Part shown: positions 25,524-39,692 of the stretch, piece after piece
Layout: every line of letters starts with the position of its first letter
How positions within the stretch are numbered: the stretch's first letter is position 1
Assembly: GCF_012489685.1 (NCBI RefSeq)
Contig: NC_080044.1
Coordinates: 66,884,732 to 66,948,731, forward strand
Direction of reading: 5' to 3'
Origin: Lotus japonicus
Lineage: Eukaryota; Streptophyta; Magnoliopsida; Fabales; Fabaceae
Length of the DNA stretch: 64,000 nt
Position numbers and translations under genes: made by a program
The notes under the pieces: model-generated
What the model was told of the DNA's origin: nothing
Databases searched by the model: none
The model's input: the letters and a program-made list of their open reading frames with translations, nothing else

Positions 25524-26990
25524 TATTTCATTACTTGGTTGATGACTCTCAGTTTTTAGCTGAGTTGAGGACAAGGTTAGCGTTCCAAAATTCCAATAAC
25601 TGAATCAACTGTCGTCCAACCGCGTGGGCCGTCCCCACTCATTCGAGAAGCCAGGAAATCAGAATTCTGCTTTGCCATATTTGCCCTTTCATTTTCAACA
25701 AAATTGCCAGACGTCCTTTGCCTGCACATGAATTCTTGGTATTTGGTGAAATCAATGGTGGGTTTTAATTAGTTAGTGTACATGGCCAATTGGCCATGAC
25801 CAATGCACTTCCAGCTCTGCATCACATGCCCCAATTTATTTCATTCTATCTTTGTTTCAGTGTTTGTTTAAATGCAAACATGATTTTATGCCAAAGTAAC
25901 AATAGAAAAATTAGAATTCATCACAACGAATTCAACCAACTTTCGAAATAAACAATTTCAACTATTCAATTGCATCAAGCAACCAATCTCAGCTTATCTC
26001 CATTTGCTTCTAATGTGAGCATGGCCCATGCTGTTCCAGCATTACTTCACATGCACCTGCAATTTATTTCAAATGACTTATTTTGATATCAATCTCATCG
26101 TTAGCTTCACTTTGATCTCCTATGGTAGGATTCTCACTGATCAAACTATTAGTGCGCTGAGGATTTTTTTCGTACGTGTAAACATTACCATCGACAAATT
26201 CCATTTACATTAATTTGGTTTCGATCATTCAATTTATTGGATTAATCCAAACCGATGAAAACCATAATATTACTAGCATTCCCATGGGTCACCTTAACAT
26301 TTGATAACTTGGGTCTGAGCTTATATTCACATATTTTTCTACAAAGGATTTAATTTTTCTTTGTACAGTGAGGAAAATATAATAAACTAAGGGAAGAATT
26401 GTCTCACAATATCCATGATCAACCTATCAAGTATCAACTATATTAAAATTTTAAAAGTGTGGAAAAAATTAAAATAAAACGGAAATAACATAAACACCAT
26501 CTTTTCCATTATTATTTTTATTATTATTATTATCATTATTATTATTATTACTATTATTATATTATTATACTAGCAAGTTGTAAAACTCATTTTCATGTAT
26601 AAAAAAAATCTAAGAAAGGACAAAAAAAAAAAAGAGATGGGAACATAGGAGAGAAAACAACGACGGGTGATGAGGACTTGTGGTGCGTTAAGTGGTAAAC
26701 GGAGCAGTCACCTGTTTTCGTAAATAACTGTGAGAAGGAAGGGCATTTTCCCCAACCCTGATTTCCACGACGGCGCTACTTTATAATAATCGTTTTGAAA
26801 AAGAAAAATCACCGCTCCCAGTCTCACTCCTCCAATTTTGGACTTTCTCCTCCGCCTGCCAACTGCGAAAAACTACCTCACACACTTTTCCCACACACAT
26901 CACAATTTTCAATTATTATTATACTATTCAAAATATTCCCTACCTTCCTTCCTTTCCATTTGAAGATTCCTCTATCAATTCCAACTCAGA
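25524..26990. other. Region upstream of the DGK gene
   Basis: No gene. Contains an ATT-type microsatellite at about 26514-26576 and, nearer the gene, pyrimidine-rich leader-like sequence (26800-26990). A TTTATAATAA stretch near 26779 could be a TATA element, but I cannot place the transcription start. Confidence 0.45.
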
Positions 26991-26993
26991 GGG

Positions 26994-27019
26994 TTTTGCT
27001 TTGCTTTGCTTTGCTTTGC
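26994..27019 (+). repeat. TTTGC pentanucleotide repeat in DGK 5' leader
   Basis: Five units of TTTGC about 30 bp upstream of the DGK ATG. A hexanucleotide repeat (ACGCCA, 27057-27083) follows just inside the coding region, encoding a Pro-Thr run. Confidence 0.8.
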
Positions 27020-27050
27020 GTGTGTGGTATAGCGAACAACACAGAAGAAG

Positions 27051-30000
27051 ATGGAAACGCCAACGCCAACGCCAACGCCAACGGCGACGACCGGTGACCG
27101 GAACAAGATAGCGGTGAGGACGTCGATTGTGGAGTCACTAAGCGGCTGCGGCCTCTCCGGCATGCGTATTGACAAGGAAGACTTGAAGAAGAAGCTCACT
27201 ATGCCTCCCTACCTCCGCCTCGCAATGCGCGATTCCATCCGCCTTCAGGACTCCGCCGCCGGTGAATCTCGCTACCTCACTCGCGAACAGGACGCCGCTG
27301 CTCCTCCTTCGCCCGTCGTCGTCTTTATCAACTCTCGCAGTGGCGGCCGTCACGGTCCTGCTCTCAAGGAGAGGCTCCAGCAACTCATCAGCGAAGAGCA
27401 GGTCTTACCATTTCCGTGCTTGCTTGTTTGTGCTCATCACTCAACCTAATGTCATGAAATCATGAACTGTTTTTTTTCAATTTTCGAATCGATCTAGTGC
27501 TAGAGACGCTGAAACTACTCAGAAGTATCATTTTCAACGATTCTACTAGTGATTTGAGTTACATCATCATCATCCATCGATTGTTGCATGTGGTTTTGTT
27601 GTTTGAATTTTTCCAATCCTGTTATTCTCTATTGAAATTGTTCTTCATTCCATGTTGTGTGATTCATGTTGATTCATGTTTGACTGTACGCTGCAGGTTT
27701 TTGACTTATCAGATGTGAAGCCTCATGAATTCGTGAAGTATGGATTGGGTTGCCTGGAGATGCTGGCGGGTCTTGGTGATTCCTGTGCCAAGGAAACTCG
27801 CCAAAGGGTTCGAGTTATGGTATGTTGATAGGTGCAGTTGAAGCATATAGTTGCATAACTTGTTTTGATTCCTCTGCCTCTTATAATCTGTAATTATAAT
27901 GCATAAACTTGTTGGTTTCATAAAATTAGCGCGATTGCGTGTCATGAGATGCTAGTCAACCCCATAATCACAATAGTACTATCTGATTTCGCAAGTCATA
28001 TATTAGATAATATGTTGTGTTACTGTAGTAGCAGTTGCACTGGATGAATGAAACTGGTTGGTTGGACAGGTTGCTGGAGGTGATGGTACAGTTGGTTGGG
28101 TATTAGGATGTCTTACAGATCTTCGCCTGCAAGGTCGAGAACCGGTTCCTCCGGTGGGGATCATACCACTTGGGACTGGCAATGACCTGTCTAGGAGTTT
28201 TGGATGGGTAAGCATTGATATGCTTTGAAATTATAGATTAAGTGAATATTGGGTCTACTGTACTAATTTGTCTTTCTAATATTTATCAGGGTGGTTCATT
28301 TCCTTTTGCATGGAAGTCAGCTGTTAAGAAAATTCTACACCAGCTTACTACGGGGCCAATTCAGCGTCTGGACAGGTATTGTATGTTTCATTTCTTGCAT
28401 ATATACTTTTCTTGACGAAGTCAATCTTGGTGGTGGATATGAATTCACTAAATTAAATAAGTTCGGCTTTCAGCTTTAGCCATTAGTAGTTTCATGGAAA
28501 ACATGAGGACTATTCATTAAAAGTTCACTTTGTTATGTAGTTCATATATTAATGTCATGTAATTATTTTTCACTTTTAACGTAGTTGGCGAGTTTCACTT
28601 GCAATGCCAGAAGGCACACCTGTGAAGCCACCACATTGTTTGAAGCATACAGAAGAATTCACTCTTGAACAGGTGGTTGGTCTGGTCTCTTATGTAATTG
28701 ACTTGTTTTAGAACTGTACGATGAATGAATCAGGCTTCTTTTGTAATTGCAATGTTTTGTCGAGCTTATGGTATTTGGGTCCAAATGCATATACCTCATA
28801 TACTTTCATAACGCACCTTGCCCCTTATTTATATAGTGACACCGTGGTTGTATTTTTTTCTGCCAGTAAGTTAAAACTTTTTGTAATTATTCTTTGAAGT
28901 GTATATAAGTGAAAATATGAAATACGGTAGCTTTAAGGGTCACAACGACCTTTCTAAAATAATTTTTCTGGCAAATAACTGGATGAGGAACTATTACGAA
29001 GGAATTTAAGGGCCATTTGTGTCTGAGGTTTCTGTTTAAATCACATGACCTGATCCATTATTTATTTTGATGGCGGAATAGAATGAGCCATGAATGGTTG
29101 TTTACTTTCCAGGACACTCAACTTTCCATGAAGTGTTAAATTTGTAACAGGCTACAAAGTATTTGAGTCCCCATGCAACTTATACAATTAGTATTTATAT
29201 TATTTTTTGCATTCAATGTTTTTCATCAAATTTCATTATCCAATTTATTAGTATAATTTTTTTTATGGGGGGTGAAATATATGAAGTTTCTTGTGTCTGC
29301 TCTACGCAGGGCTTAGAGATCGAGGGAGAGCTGCCTGAGAAACTTTCCAGTTTTGAAGGCGTGTACTATAATTACTTCAGCATAGGTACTATGATCTGTA
29401 CATCATTAGTGTCTATTAGTGCCTTAGATGATAGTTGCATTTAATTATTGAGATTTAAAAATTAAGTTATTATTCGTGAGTATACCATATCCTAATCCTA
29501 TGAAACATTACTTTAAAGACAAATTACCCTCTGTCTGTTAATCATGTATCTTGGAGAGTATTTCAAGGATGGAGTTGCTTACTCATCATAGATGCTGCCC
29601 ATATTTTTCATGCCTGAAGTTTGGCTTTGAGGCCTACAACTATTTTGCGCGGCATCAGCTTCAGAACTTTATGCAAGCTGTGATCATTGATTCTCCAATA
29701 TGTATTTCTGAGCAGTCTTGGAATTTCCTGTTATATTTTACAGGAATGGATGCTCAAGTGGCTTATGGCTTCCATCATCTACGTGATGAAAAACCTTACC
29801 TTGCAAGTGGTCCGATTACAAATAAGGTATTAAACCTTTGGAGCTTTTGGATGTGTTTTTATAAATAACTTCACCTTCTTGTTTGCTTCAGTTTACCTAA
29901 TTTGATCTGACATTTTTCAGCAAGCAATCTGTAGTGTTTTATTCTTTTGGCAGCGCCATTATGTGCCATGAACGTTTTAGCATTGGTGTTAACAGTCAAA

Positions 30001-32795
30001 TAACTACCATGTCTCATAAAAATGATATAATAGACTTAGGCAAGGATTGTTGTTAATCTTTTTTATTTTGGTTGCAGATTATATACTCTGGTTACAGTTG
30101 TACTCAGGGCTGGTTCTTCACACCTTGCACAAGTGATCCAGGTCTAAGGTAAGATATGCCACTAAAGTAGTTTTAACCTTATGTTAAATCTGCAAAGAAA
30201 AAGTTCTGTGATTGTTTTTGCTTCTTGTTTTCTTTTTTTATGTGAAACAGACATTGCTTTTAATAAGAAAAAGGTTATTTCACTAGTGCAGCAAACTCAC
30301 TTCTTTTCTTATTTTCAAAGAATCAGAAATTTGAGTTGACAAAAGGTCTCTTCTACTCTCCTGTCTTAGGAAAGAAATATTTTTTACTGACACTGGGGGT
30401 AGTTTCAGATCATCTGTTTAATATGACATGATTTGACCTTTTAGTGCAAGCTGAATATGCATGGAACAACAAACTTGTGACAACTTCTATTTCCTTAGGT
30501 CCTATGATAATTCCCCTTGGACTGGTAAATTAGTATTTGTCCAAATATTTAGGAAATGAGGCACTATAACTGCATCAAGAGCCACTGATTTAATCTCTTC
30601 TATATCCAGCACGACCCATATGATATGACTGTGTTTGTGACAAAGAAGTAGGATAGTGTTTTTGGATTTATGGTGACCTGCAACTTTTTTTAATGAGTTT
30701 TAACATGGTTGGGTGTTAAGACAAGTTATCTTCATTTTTGGATATGAAAAATAAACTTTTTTTTATCAATATCATTTAGATTGAAACTCGTTTCCAAGTT
30801 CCTGAAGAGATGGTTTCTTTAACATTTTGCATGCTGTGTAAACTAAGGTAGATTTGCTGAAAAAAAATTATATAGAAAATTATAGTTATTGGGGCTAGTA
30901 GTCACAATTTTTTTGATTTGGTGCTCTATGGGCATAGATGTGCCCTTTAAATTGAATTTGGATTTGGCTTTCCAATCGGAACGTTCTAAGTCTCTGGCTA
31001 TCTTCCTTTTCTTTCACTTTATCCTCTACATGGTCCTGGAAAGTATGTTTGTGTTTTCACTTCTTTTATGTGCTTTTTTGTCTCGAAAAAACCTTTTCTT
31101 TGTGGATAATTTCTGTGTGCTTAATGACTATTTAGATTATCGTCATTAGTATATTCTTAAATATCCTTTCTGCCATTAGGGGACTTAAAAACATTTTGCG
31201 GATGCATATAAAAAAGGTAAATTCCTCAGAGTGGGAGCCGATCGCAGTTCCTAAAAGGTACTTTCTTATCCTATGGTATAGTTGTTAGTTGTTACTGGTG
31301 CATATTTATCAATTGGTAAAGAGAAAAAAAAAATAAGTATTTTCGAAACAGGTATCAATCACCTTTCACCATTTGTAGTTGCTGGCAACTGTGCATTTTT
31401 TCCTTACACGTTGTTTTGACTTATTGTTTTAGTTTTTGGAATTCTAAATTGTTTAATCTTCTTATTAGTGAATGTAATAGAGTAGCAAACTCTGTTGTGA
31501 GGTTTTTGGATTGATAAGGTTTTGTATTTCCTTCCAGTGTAAGGGCTATAGTTGCATTGAATCTTCATAGCTATGGAAGTGGAAGAAACCCATGGGGTAA
31601 ACCAAAACCAGAATATTTGGAAAAGGTATTCATGCCTCCTGAAATTATACCTGGTTGACGTTTTGTTGTGAAAGCATTCACTCTCATGTTCAGTTTATTT
31701 ATTTATTTATTGTTATACCTAACAAGTGTATAACTGAATGCGTTCTAAGGTTACTTGATGAACTTGTTAGTGTTATTCAAATTTAACTACGTTTTGGCTG
31801 AGTATACTTTTTTATGTACTTCCAGAAAGGCTTTGTTGAAGCTGATGTCGCTGATGGGCTCTTGGAAATATTTGGCTTAAAGCAAGCATGGCATGCATCG
31901 TTTGTCATGGTTGAACTGATCAGTGCGAAGCATTTAGCTCAGGTACCACTGTTTATTGTTTGTGTTATTGGGTAAATTGCTTACTTCTCAAATTGAAATA
32001 TTATGAAGATTCCATTGCTGCTGGTGGATAAGATGGGCTACACATTCTCAATAATATAGCATGCTACTTTCTTGTTGCTCCCCTTGTTGATTTGAAAATT
32101 CTTAATATTCTGTGTTTGTGTTGATCACTTGTATGTTTGCTTGTAGATTATATCAAGATCTAGCAGGAAATAACAATAACTCTTAACATAAATATAGTCT
32201 GTAGTATTTAAACCCGTGCCATCGAAAAAGGTGGCATAAATCTACTTCTTTCACAAAGAAAAATAAAATAAACCCACATTCTTCGAAATTCATTACATAT
32301 TACTATATGTCAAGGAAACAAAATATCTACTGCAACGGACTAGTGAAGGATGCCGGCCAATTTATCAGTTGTTGTATTACAACTTATATCTGTTACTGGA
32401 GAATCCAAATTTACAGGCTACTTGAGTTCATATTAAATTTGATAATGTAAAAACTTTTTCTCCTGTCTGTAACATATAGGTTCATTAGGTTGTATTCTAT
32501 TCTCTCTTGTATGGCGCATGTTGACAAATTTGATCATAGCACACCTCTTGTTTCTTTACATTGCCATCCTTGACATTAGGAAATATCTTTCTCTGCTGGT
32601 TTCTATTCAATGATGAATTCTATTTATACATGTCAGGCATCAGCTATTCGATTTGAACTCAGAGGTGGAGGCTGGAAAAACGCCTATATGCAAATGGACG
32701 GAGAACCCTGGAAACAGCCACTAAGCAAGGACTTCTCGACATTCGTGGAGATAAAGAGGGAGCATTTCCAGTCACTTGTGATTAGTGGAAAGTAA
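27051..32795 (+). CDS. DGK: Diacylglycerol kinase, plant cluster II type
   Basis: Twelve coding exons: 27051-27401, 27697-27819, 28070-28207, 28290-28375, 28585-28672, 29310-29385, 29744-29826, 30078-30148, 31180-31257, 31538-31625, 31826-31942, 32637-32795. All GT..AG, phases consistent, 485 aa, the usual size for cluster II enzymes, which lack the C1 domains and N-terminal membrane segment of cluster I. It phosphorylates diacylglycerol to phosphatidic acid with ATP, in lipid signalling. Visible: the N-terminal block [20 protein letters not shown]; the catalytic domain starting [14 protein letters not shown]; the ATP-binding GGDGTVGW (161-168); [16 protein letters not shown] (191 on); and the accessory domain from about residue 240 ([19 protein letters not shown]). 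The C-terminus ends [10 protein letters not shown]. The exact paralog (DGK3, 4 or 7 type) cannot be fixed by eye. Confidence 0.95.
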
Positions 32796-34817
32796 TTATT
32801 TTAGATCTTTTAGATGATTGACTGGTGCATATAGCTGAGATTCATGAAAGGTTTGTGTATTTATGTAATCTTAGGTGTTACATGGAAGAATTTGGTATTG
32901 TAAAAATCTTCCCAATTTGTTATTTCAGTGTGAAAATCTAATGGAGAGTGATTCTTTGATGGAATTTGTGGATGGCATGTCTATTATGGAATAATTATTG
33001 TGAAAAATTCCTCCTCTTGACTTGTGAAGAAATTCTAGTTGCCGTCATCTTTGGAGCAGGTAGTATTAAGTATTAACAGCTATTTGTGGTGTTGACTGAA
33101 TTACCCGGTTGGAGAGAATTGACATGGTAGGGTTATCACTACATTTCTAGAGTAACTAGTGTTCATACCTAAGGGTGTCCAACAATCTCCAACCAAAAAT
33201 GAAGAAACCGCTAGTTTTTTCAGAGCTTAGTCGGGTTAGTTGCGGGTGTGGTCAGGCCCAAAAAATGGTTCCATCTGGGTTGGGGCGGTCAGATTCGGTT
33301 TGGTCTCCAACCCTTAACATACTTATGGACTCCAAGTTTACAGCTAAAGAAGTGACTTGTACTGTACTTAGATGAAGAAGTAACAACTTGGTGACACCGT
33401 TGAAGTAGTACATTCCTTGATTGCAGCAGGTTGTTGAATGTTTATAAATTTGTTTTTTTTTTAAGTTATAACTAATTAACTATTACTGTGTGGCTTAAAG
33501 TGTTTCTATGAAAAATCATAGGAATAGGTATAATTCATTTTAATTGAGTTTTATTTTTTTGGTTAATTTTTTTTAATTGAGTTAAACTGAATAGGTATAA
33601 TATATTAATTGATCTTTTTTTGTGGTCAATATATTAATTGATCTTAAAGTGTTGTTTTAATCCTTGGGCTATTAAAAAAATAGGTGGCCCAATATGTTAG
33701 TGAACCTGTTCTGCATATACTTGACCTAAAAAAGTTGTATAAAAAATTGGTTAGAAATACAAAAGAAATGAAATTTGGATCAAACAAAAAAGCAGTTCAA
33801 GCCCAACACCCGTTTGAACCCATTCGACGGGTCAACTCACATTCCCCGCAATCAACCCGTTTTTTAGAAGGTTATGCGGTCGGGTCAAAACGTGCAGATT
33901 GATTTGGAAACTTCAACCGCCCTGTTTTGGGTTGACACAACGGGTTCCAACCCGTTTTGCTACCTCGAGCAATTAGTGATATCATGAGTAAATAACTAAA
34001 TATTGGTTCGGTATTTCAAAAAAAAAAACTAAATATTGGTTCAGCATTAGGATTTAATACTAAGGGGCAATCTATTTGTTGTTGTTTTAAGAAAATATTT
34101 ATATTGAAATTTTATAACATTTGATAATTTCAAAAAATTAATATCTGTTTGGGTATTTTTTGAAAAAATGATATATTGTAGAAGTACTTTATTCTAAATT
34201 AATTCATATGCTTAAATTATGTTTGGTCTTCATCATGATTAAATATGAAACCAAAAGTTATACTTACATAGATATCTTCTTAGAATTGATTTTGATGTGA
34301 AAATGAATTATAATTTTTTTCAAACATACACTAAATTTTTATTACTTAGTCCTCTTACGTTGACAATAGAGCAGCGGAAACCAACCTTTGAAATTGGTTG
34401 CGACTCTACGAGCTATGAATGCTAACAAGGTCAATAGTGGTCAATTCAACGGAACTTCAACCTTTGAATTCTTTAGCATCTAGAAATTTTTCATTTCAAA
34501 ACATTTGAAAAACTAGTATGAGTTTACATTAAATTTAGTCGTTAGTATTTCTTGACCTAGTTCATTATTGTTGAAATACTTGAAAGGCGCTATAATATAT
34601 ACAGGGTTTAATTTATTTAATTTAAAAGAATTCATATTATTGAAAAGAACCGAACAAGTAGTTTTTGGTTGATTTTTGTTAAGCAATATCATGAGTATGG
34701 AAAAATTAAAAGTCACCATGATATGATTACCTCCTTGGAGGTTCCTATGCTGGCAAATGCTGCACAAGAAAAAGAGATCTTATACATTAACATACAATTT
34801 ATCGTCAACAAACAATT

Positions 34818-34876
<59 letters not shown>

Positions 34877-34886
34877 CTAAAAAATC
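32796..34886. other. DGK 3' flank and repeats, no gene seen
   Basis: Contains the likely 3' UTR, then AT-rich intergenic DNA. A segment at about 33660-33965 has several CGGGT/AACCCG motifs in both orientations, typical of degenerate non-autonomous DNA elements. A long TA microsatellite lies at 34818-34874. No supported reading frame. Confidence 0.45.
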
Positions 34887-34896
34887 GTCGCTAATC

Positions 34897-36503
34897 GGGT
34901 GAATGGTCACTTTCGTCCCTAAAGTTACAGACGTCGGGCATTTTAGTCCCTATTCTATGGAAATGTCGCCCGTAGTCCCTGATGTTGCAAAACGTCGGTC
35001 ACGTTAGTCCCTGGGTTCAATTCCGTCAATGAAAGTTAACGGGAAGGCTGATTTGGCACGTTAGTGCTCCTATGGAATTTCCACGTGGATTTAAATATTA
35101 GGAATTTTTTTTTGAAAAAGTTATAAAACTTCAATTCAGTCCCTAGCGAAAATCCCCAAAATAATTTAAAACAAATACTTAAACAAAAAGCAAAATAATT
35201 AAAAACAAATCATTAAAAAGTAAAATAAGAAAAAAAAAACCCTAATTAATCTAAACAAATTACTGAAAAAACAAAAAACATAAAACACCGTACCACCCAA
35301 CCCTTCTTCTTCATCTTTATGTTCCTCTTGTTCTTCAACCCTTCTTCTTTAAGAATCCAAACCATTCTTCTTCTTCTTTCTCTTCATCACAACATGTCGT
35401 GCCACCACACTTCTCCTCTGGATAGCTGACACCTTCTCGATGGCTGGTTCTCGCTCTCGATTCCTTCGTCCACTCTCGATCTGGGTTGAAGATGGCTGGC
35501 GGTGGTTGCTTCAGAGGCGAAGAAGGGCTCGAAATTTGGCTTTCTCTCTTGATCTGGGTTTCTCTCGCATGGTTCTCGGCTTCTCCGATCCGTGAGGCTT
35601 GAAGGTTGTCTTCTGGTTCTACCATGATTAAATTGGGAACATGAGATTCTAGGTTTGGGTCTTTGAACATTCAGATTCTGGGTTTGGGGAGATGTGATTC
35701 TGGGTTTCTTGCTATGGGTTTGGTGCTTGCGATTATGGGTTTCTTGCTCTGGGTGTGGTGCTTGCGATTATGGGTTGGTCTGATGAAGAAGGGGAACAAT
35801 CACCATGCTGCAGACAAGAACTGGTAAGTGTATGTTTTTGGTATGGGTTTTATGTATGAAGAAGGAGAACAATCATCATGCTGCAGATTCTTGCTAAGTG
35901 TTTTCTTGTTTAATGTTTCTGGGTCATGAAGAAGGGGAACAATTACACACATAATTGCAGATGGAATATTGAGAAGCTTTAATTTTGGGAAACAAGATGA
36001 GGGTGGTTGGATTTGGTGGGTTTATGGGTTTTCAGATTTTTTATTCTGGATCTGATGTTAATCTGGGTTGTGGGTGGTTGATTTTTGTGGGTTTATGGAT
36101 AGTTTCTTCTGGGTTCTTAATGATGAAGATGTGAAGATGAGAAGATGAAGGTGAAGGCAGATTAGAGATTACTAGTTCAATTTGGATTAAACCTTTTTTT
36201 TTGTAGAATTAAGATTAAAGTTAAGTAAATTAAGTTTTATTTTGGGGATTTTCGCTAGGGACTGAATTGAAGTTTTATAACTTTTTTAAAAAAAATCTCA
36301 AGATTTAAATCCACGTGGAAATTCCATAGGAGCACTTAACGTGCCAAATCAGCCTTCCCGTTAACATTCACGGACAGAATTGAACCCAGGGACTAACGTG
36401 ACTGACGTTTTGCAACATCAGGGACTACGGACGACATTTCCATAGAATAGAGACTAAAATGCCCGACGTCTGTAACTTTAGGGATGAAAGTGACCATTCA
36501 CCC
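34897..36503. mobile_element. Mutator-like element with about 270-bp inverted ends
   Basis: Left end GGGTGAATGGTCACTTTCG and right end CCATTCACCC are the outer parts of inverted repeats extending to about 35165 and from about 36235. The flanks share GTCGCTAATC (34887-34896, 36504-36513), a 9-10 bp target duplication typical of Mutator-like elements. The interior of about 1 kb has no transposase. It contains tandemly varied phrases (GGGTTTGGTGCTTGCGATTA; GATGAAGAAGGGGAACAAT) and short frames on both strands. Confidence 0.85.
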
Positions 36504-36513
36504 GTCGCTAATC

Positions 36514-38426
36514 TGTATGTGAATGTATGTCGACAGAAACCGTATGTTTACTCATTATTTTCACAATAAAAAAGAAGGTAGAAAGTGAAAAAGAAAAAAA
36601 GTGAAAGTTGATCCCTACAAAGAGGAAGAAAGAAGTGAGGCTATGGTAGCCTTCAGGATGAAGAGGAAGGGTTGGAGCTACAGAGCTTTCATGTGATTAT
36701 GATGTCAGAATGGTATGACTGAGACAGCTCGGAAGGGTAGGACACAATATACATATAACATGTATCCATGGCTAAATTTGCACTGCATTTCATCTGGAAG
36801 TTGAAGGTTTTACACTTCAATTTACTTGGAGTGAGTTATATAAAGGTAGCAATGAAATTGAAGGGGCCCCTGGTTGAGGCCCTCGATGCAACATACTCGT
36901 AGTTTGTACTATAAAGCCATTTTTCATGTCTCCCTATGAGCAAACATGTGTGTTATTCACCCTTTGTTCTTTTCTACCCACTACATCATACTCATCCTCC
37001 ACAGATATCATATCACACTAGTTCACCATACCAACAGGATCGATATGTGCTTTAATTTGTTTTCTCCTTTATGTTGTTTACCTGATTTAGATTCCTTACC
37101 TAGGAAAATGTTATAGGACATTGTAAGATAAGGAAAGACAGTGTCTATATTGTTGTCCACGAAAATTCCCACTGATTGGCAGCTAGGTGAAAATTTGTTA
37201 TGTAATCACGCATTGTCTATAGTTATATATCATGGTAGTCCTAGTACAAATCCCCTGAATGTGACAAGTTGTACTTCAGCTGTGGCAGATTTTCAAGGGG
37301 CTATCATTTGTAATGCACAAATTTTGATCTGTTTATATTAGTGGTGCTAACAGTTCCCTTAAATGCTTACTGCTAGTGCTCGATCGTGGAATGATTGAGG
37401 AGGAAAAATGTAATTCACTAGTGAAATGTATTAAATTTGATGTGAAAGCTGCATAACATGGCAAAGGTTGAAAGGGAAACCAAGTTGTCAGGGAGACAGT
37501 TGGAGACTAGGAGCCCGAAGCAAGCAGGAGAAGCTACTCCTCCGGACTAATAAGGAAAACCATTATAAATAAGATATTTGGATACAACATATTTACTCAA
37601 AATATTAGTATTTCAGTATTTGATTTCATGGATCTCTTAAATATATGATATATTGTCTTTCTGTCATTTAGTCTTAACCGATGTGGACTTCTGTCCCCTC
37701 AAAACACTTTGTTCATTGGAGGAAATTTGTTGGTGCAATGAATCCCATGGTAGCTGAAGTCAAGCCGTGTGGACATTATAGTTGCATTACCAACAAATGT
37801 TTGTTATGCAAGTGAATCTCTCGATAGAATCTGTGGGTGGCATCTCCACTAAACTCCAAGAGGTCATTCATCATTCAGGTGCAAATGCGTTTAATGGAGT
37901 TGAAATTGCATTTTAGAAAATAAATTATGTGGAAGATGACTGCAGTTTTAGTGAAAAGTCTTTTTATCATTTGGGTAAAGAGATCAAAGAAGGAAATAAA
38001 TGAGTGAGCACTGACCATGACCATGACCATCATAATTCACTTTTTTTCTTTTATAATTTTCTGCCTTTCCCATTCTGAATCTGCCTCATCATGTCGACCA
38101 TAATAACGACAGAATGTCCTGTCACGCTTACTCACAGTCCCATGTAGTACAAGCAAAAACTTATAACTTACTGTTTATCATAACTCTCATGTTTTATTCA
38201 GGAGATTTTAGTTTGCAACAAAGATATAATATCTGTATCATCTTCCACTCCTATTCTTTTATGAAACAAGCTAACCACTCGCCACTTTCAGATTTGGATT
38301 AGCCAAGTTACCAATTGGAGTCTGAAACCTTTAACATGAAATCAGATGAATCATGATGCATAACATGATTAGATTAGATTTGTGTGCCATAGAAATTGAG
38401 GAAAAAAAGAGAGAGAGAGGAGAGGA
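36514..38426. other. Intergenic, no gene seen
   Basis: Moderately AT-rich, with only short frames that show no family character. CATGACCATGACCAT is a small trinucleotide-rich patch near 38020. Confidence 0.4.
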
Positions 38427-39271
38427 TAGGGTGTTGGCTTCGGTGAGACGGTTAAAAAGTGAACCACGGTGGTTCAGTTTAACCACAACCATTAGATATA
38501 ATAATTTAAAATTGAATGATTGAGATTAATTGTGGTTGAGTCTTTAATTGACTAAAATGTCCTTCAACCCAATTTCAATCCACCACCACCCTCAATAGCT
38601 TCCACACCTCCAACGCCCCTCTCCCACACCTCCGACCGGCCACCACCAACGCTGCACAACGGGACCATATACCAAAACTTCCGGATCTGAGCCTTTTAGG
38701 TCACCTCCATCAACGAGTTCTAGTGTAGATGAACAATCAAAAAAATGTCAAGATTTTCTTCCATTAAAAACCAAAACAGTTAGATTCCAACCATTAAAAT
38801 GCAAATCCATATTACTCTTCTCAGTACTGGTTGTATTGTTGCAGCTTCTAGGTGTAGATCAGAGGAAGAGAGAATAATTTTTTTGTAACTCAAAAGCTGT
38901 TAAACAATACTAAAAAGTATAATATGATGTAACAAAACAAAACCAACGACAAGAACAATCAACAACACCACCGACTTCCTTCATCAATATCCCTTAAGAT
39001 TAGAAAGGAGGAAAAGCTTGATCTGTTCAGATCCGAAGGCACGGTGGCGGTGGCTTCTAACCCGCTCAGATCTGAACATTTGAGCGTCTCACTCATTCCA
39101 TTAACAGAGGAGAGTGGAAAAACCCAGAAAGCAGTGGAAGAACCCAGAAAGAAAGGAAGGAAAAGAGAAAATAAAATAAAAAAACATGGGCATTTTTGTC
39201 TTTTCGTTTAAAAATTCACTGAACCACGGTGGTTCATTTTGAAACCAACTCACCGAAGACTTCGTCACCTA
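38427..39271. mobile_element. Inverted-repeat DNA element, class unclear
   Basis: Left CTTCGGTGAGACGG then GTGAACCACGGTGGTTCA; right, in reverse complement, CTTCGGTGAGTTGG then ATGAACCACCGTGGTTCA. These form imperfect inverted ends of about 60 bp around 845 bp of non-coding sequence. No clear target duplication was found, so the superfamily is not assigned. Confidence 0.6.
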
Positions 39272-39692
39272 TAGTGTAGATGCCGACACTCCCACTAGAA
39301 ATGGTCAAATATGGAATCATAAAGACGGGGCCAGGTTGCCACCAATAGAACATGAGTGCTCTTCAGACTCAGCTTATAACTAAGTAAATTATTGTTATGA
39401 TTGACCCAGATAGACCCAATACATCACCTAGCATTCTAGCAATCATCGTTTCACGTTTTTAACTGACTATGAATTTTGCTTGACAAACAAAATAGGCAAG
39501 CATCATGTAGAACAATGACAGCAGTGGACTTCTGGACCCCTGTTCCTTACCACATAGTTGTTTGTTGTACAATTTTGATCCTATAAGTAACAATGTCTTT
39601 TCATGGGAAATTTATTTTACCAATCCCTGACATAAGTTGACCAACATTTGCTCCCATAGTTCATGTAAGTGAGGTTGAGTAAAAACTTAGCG

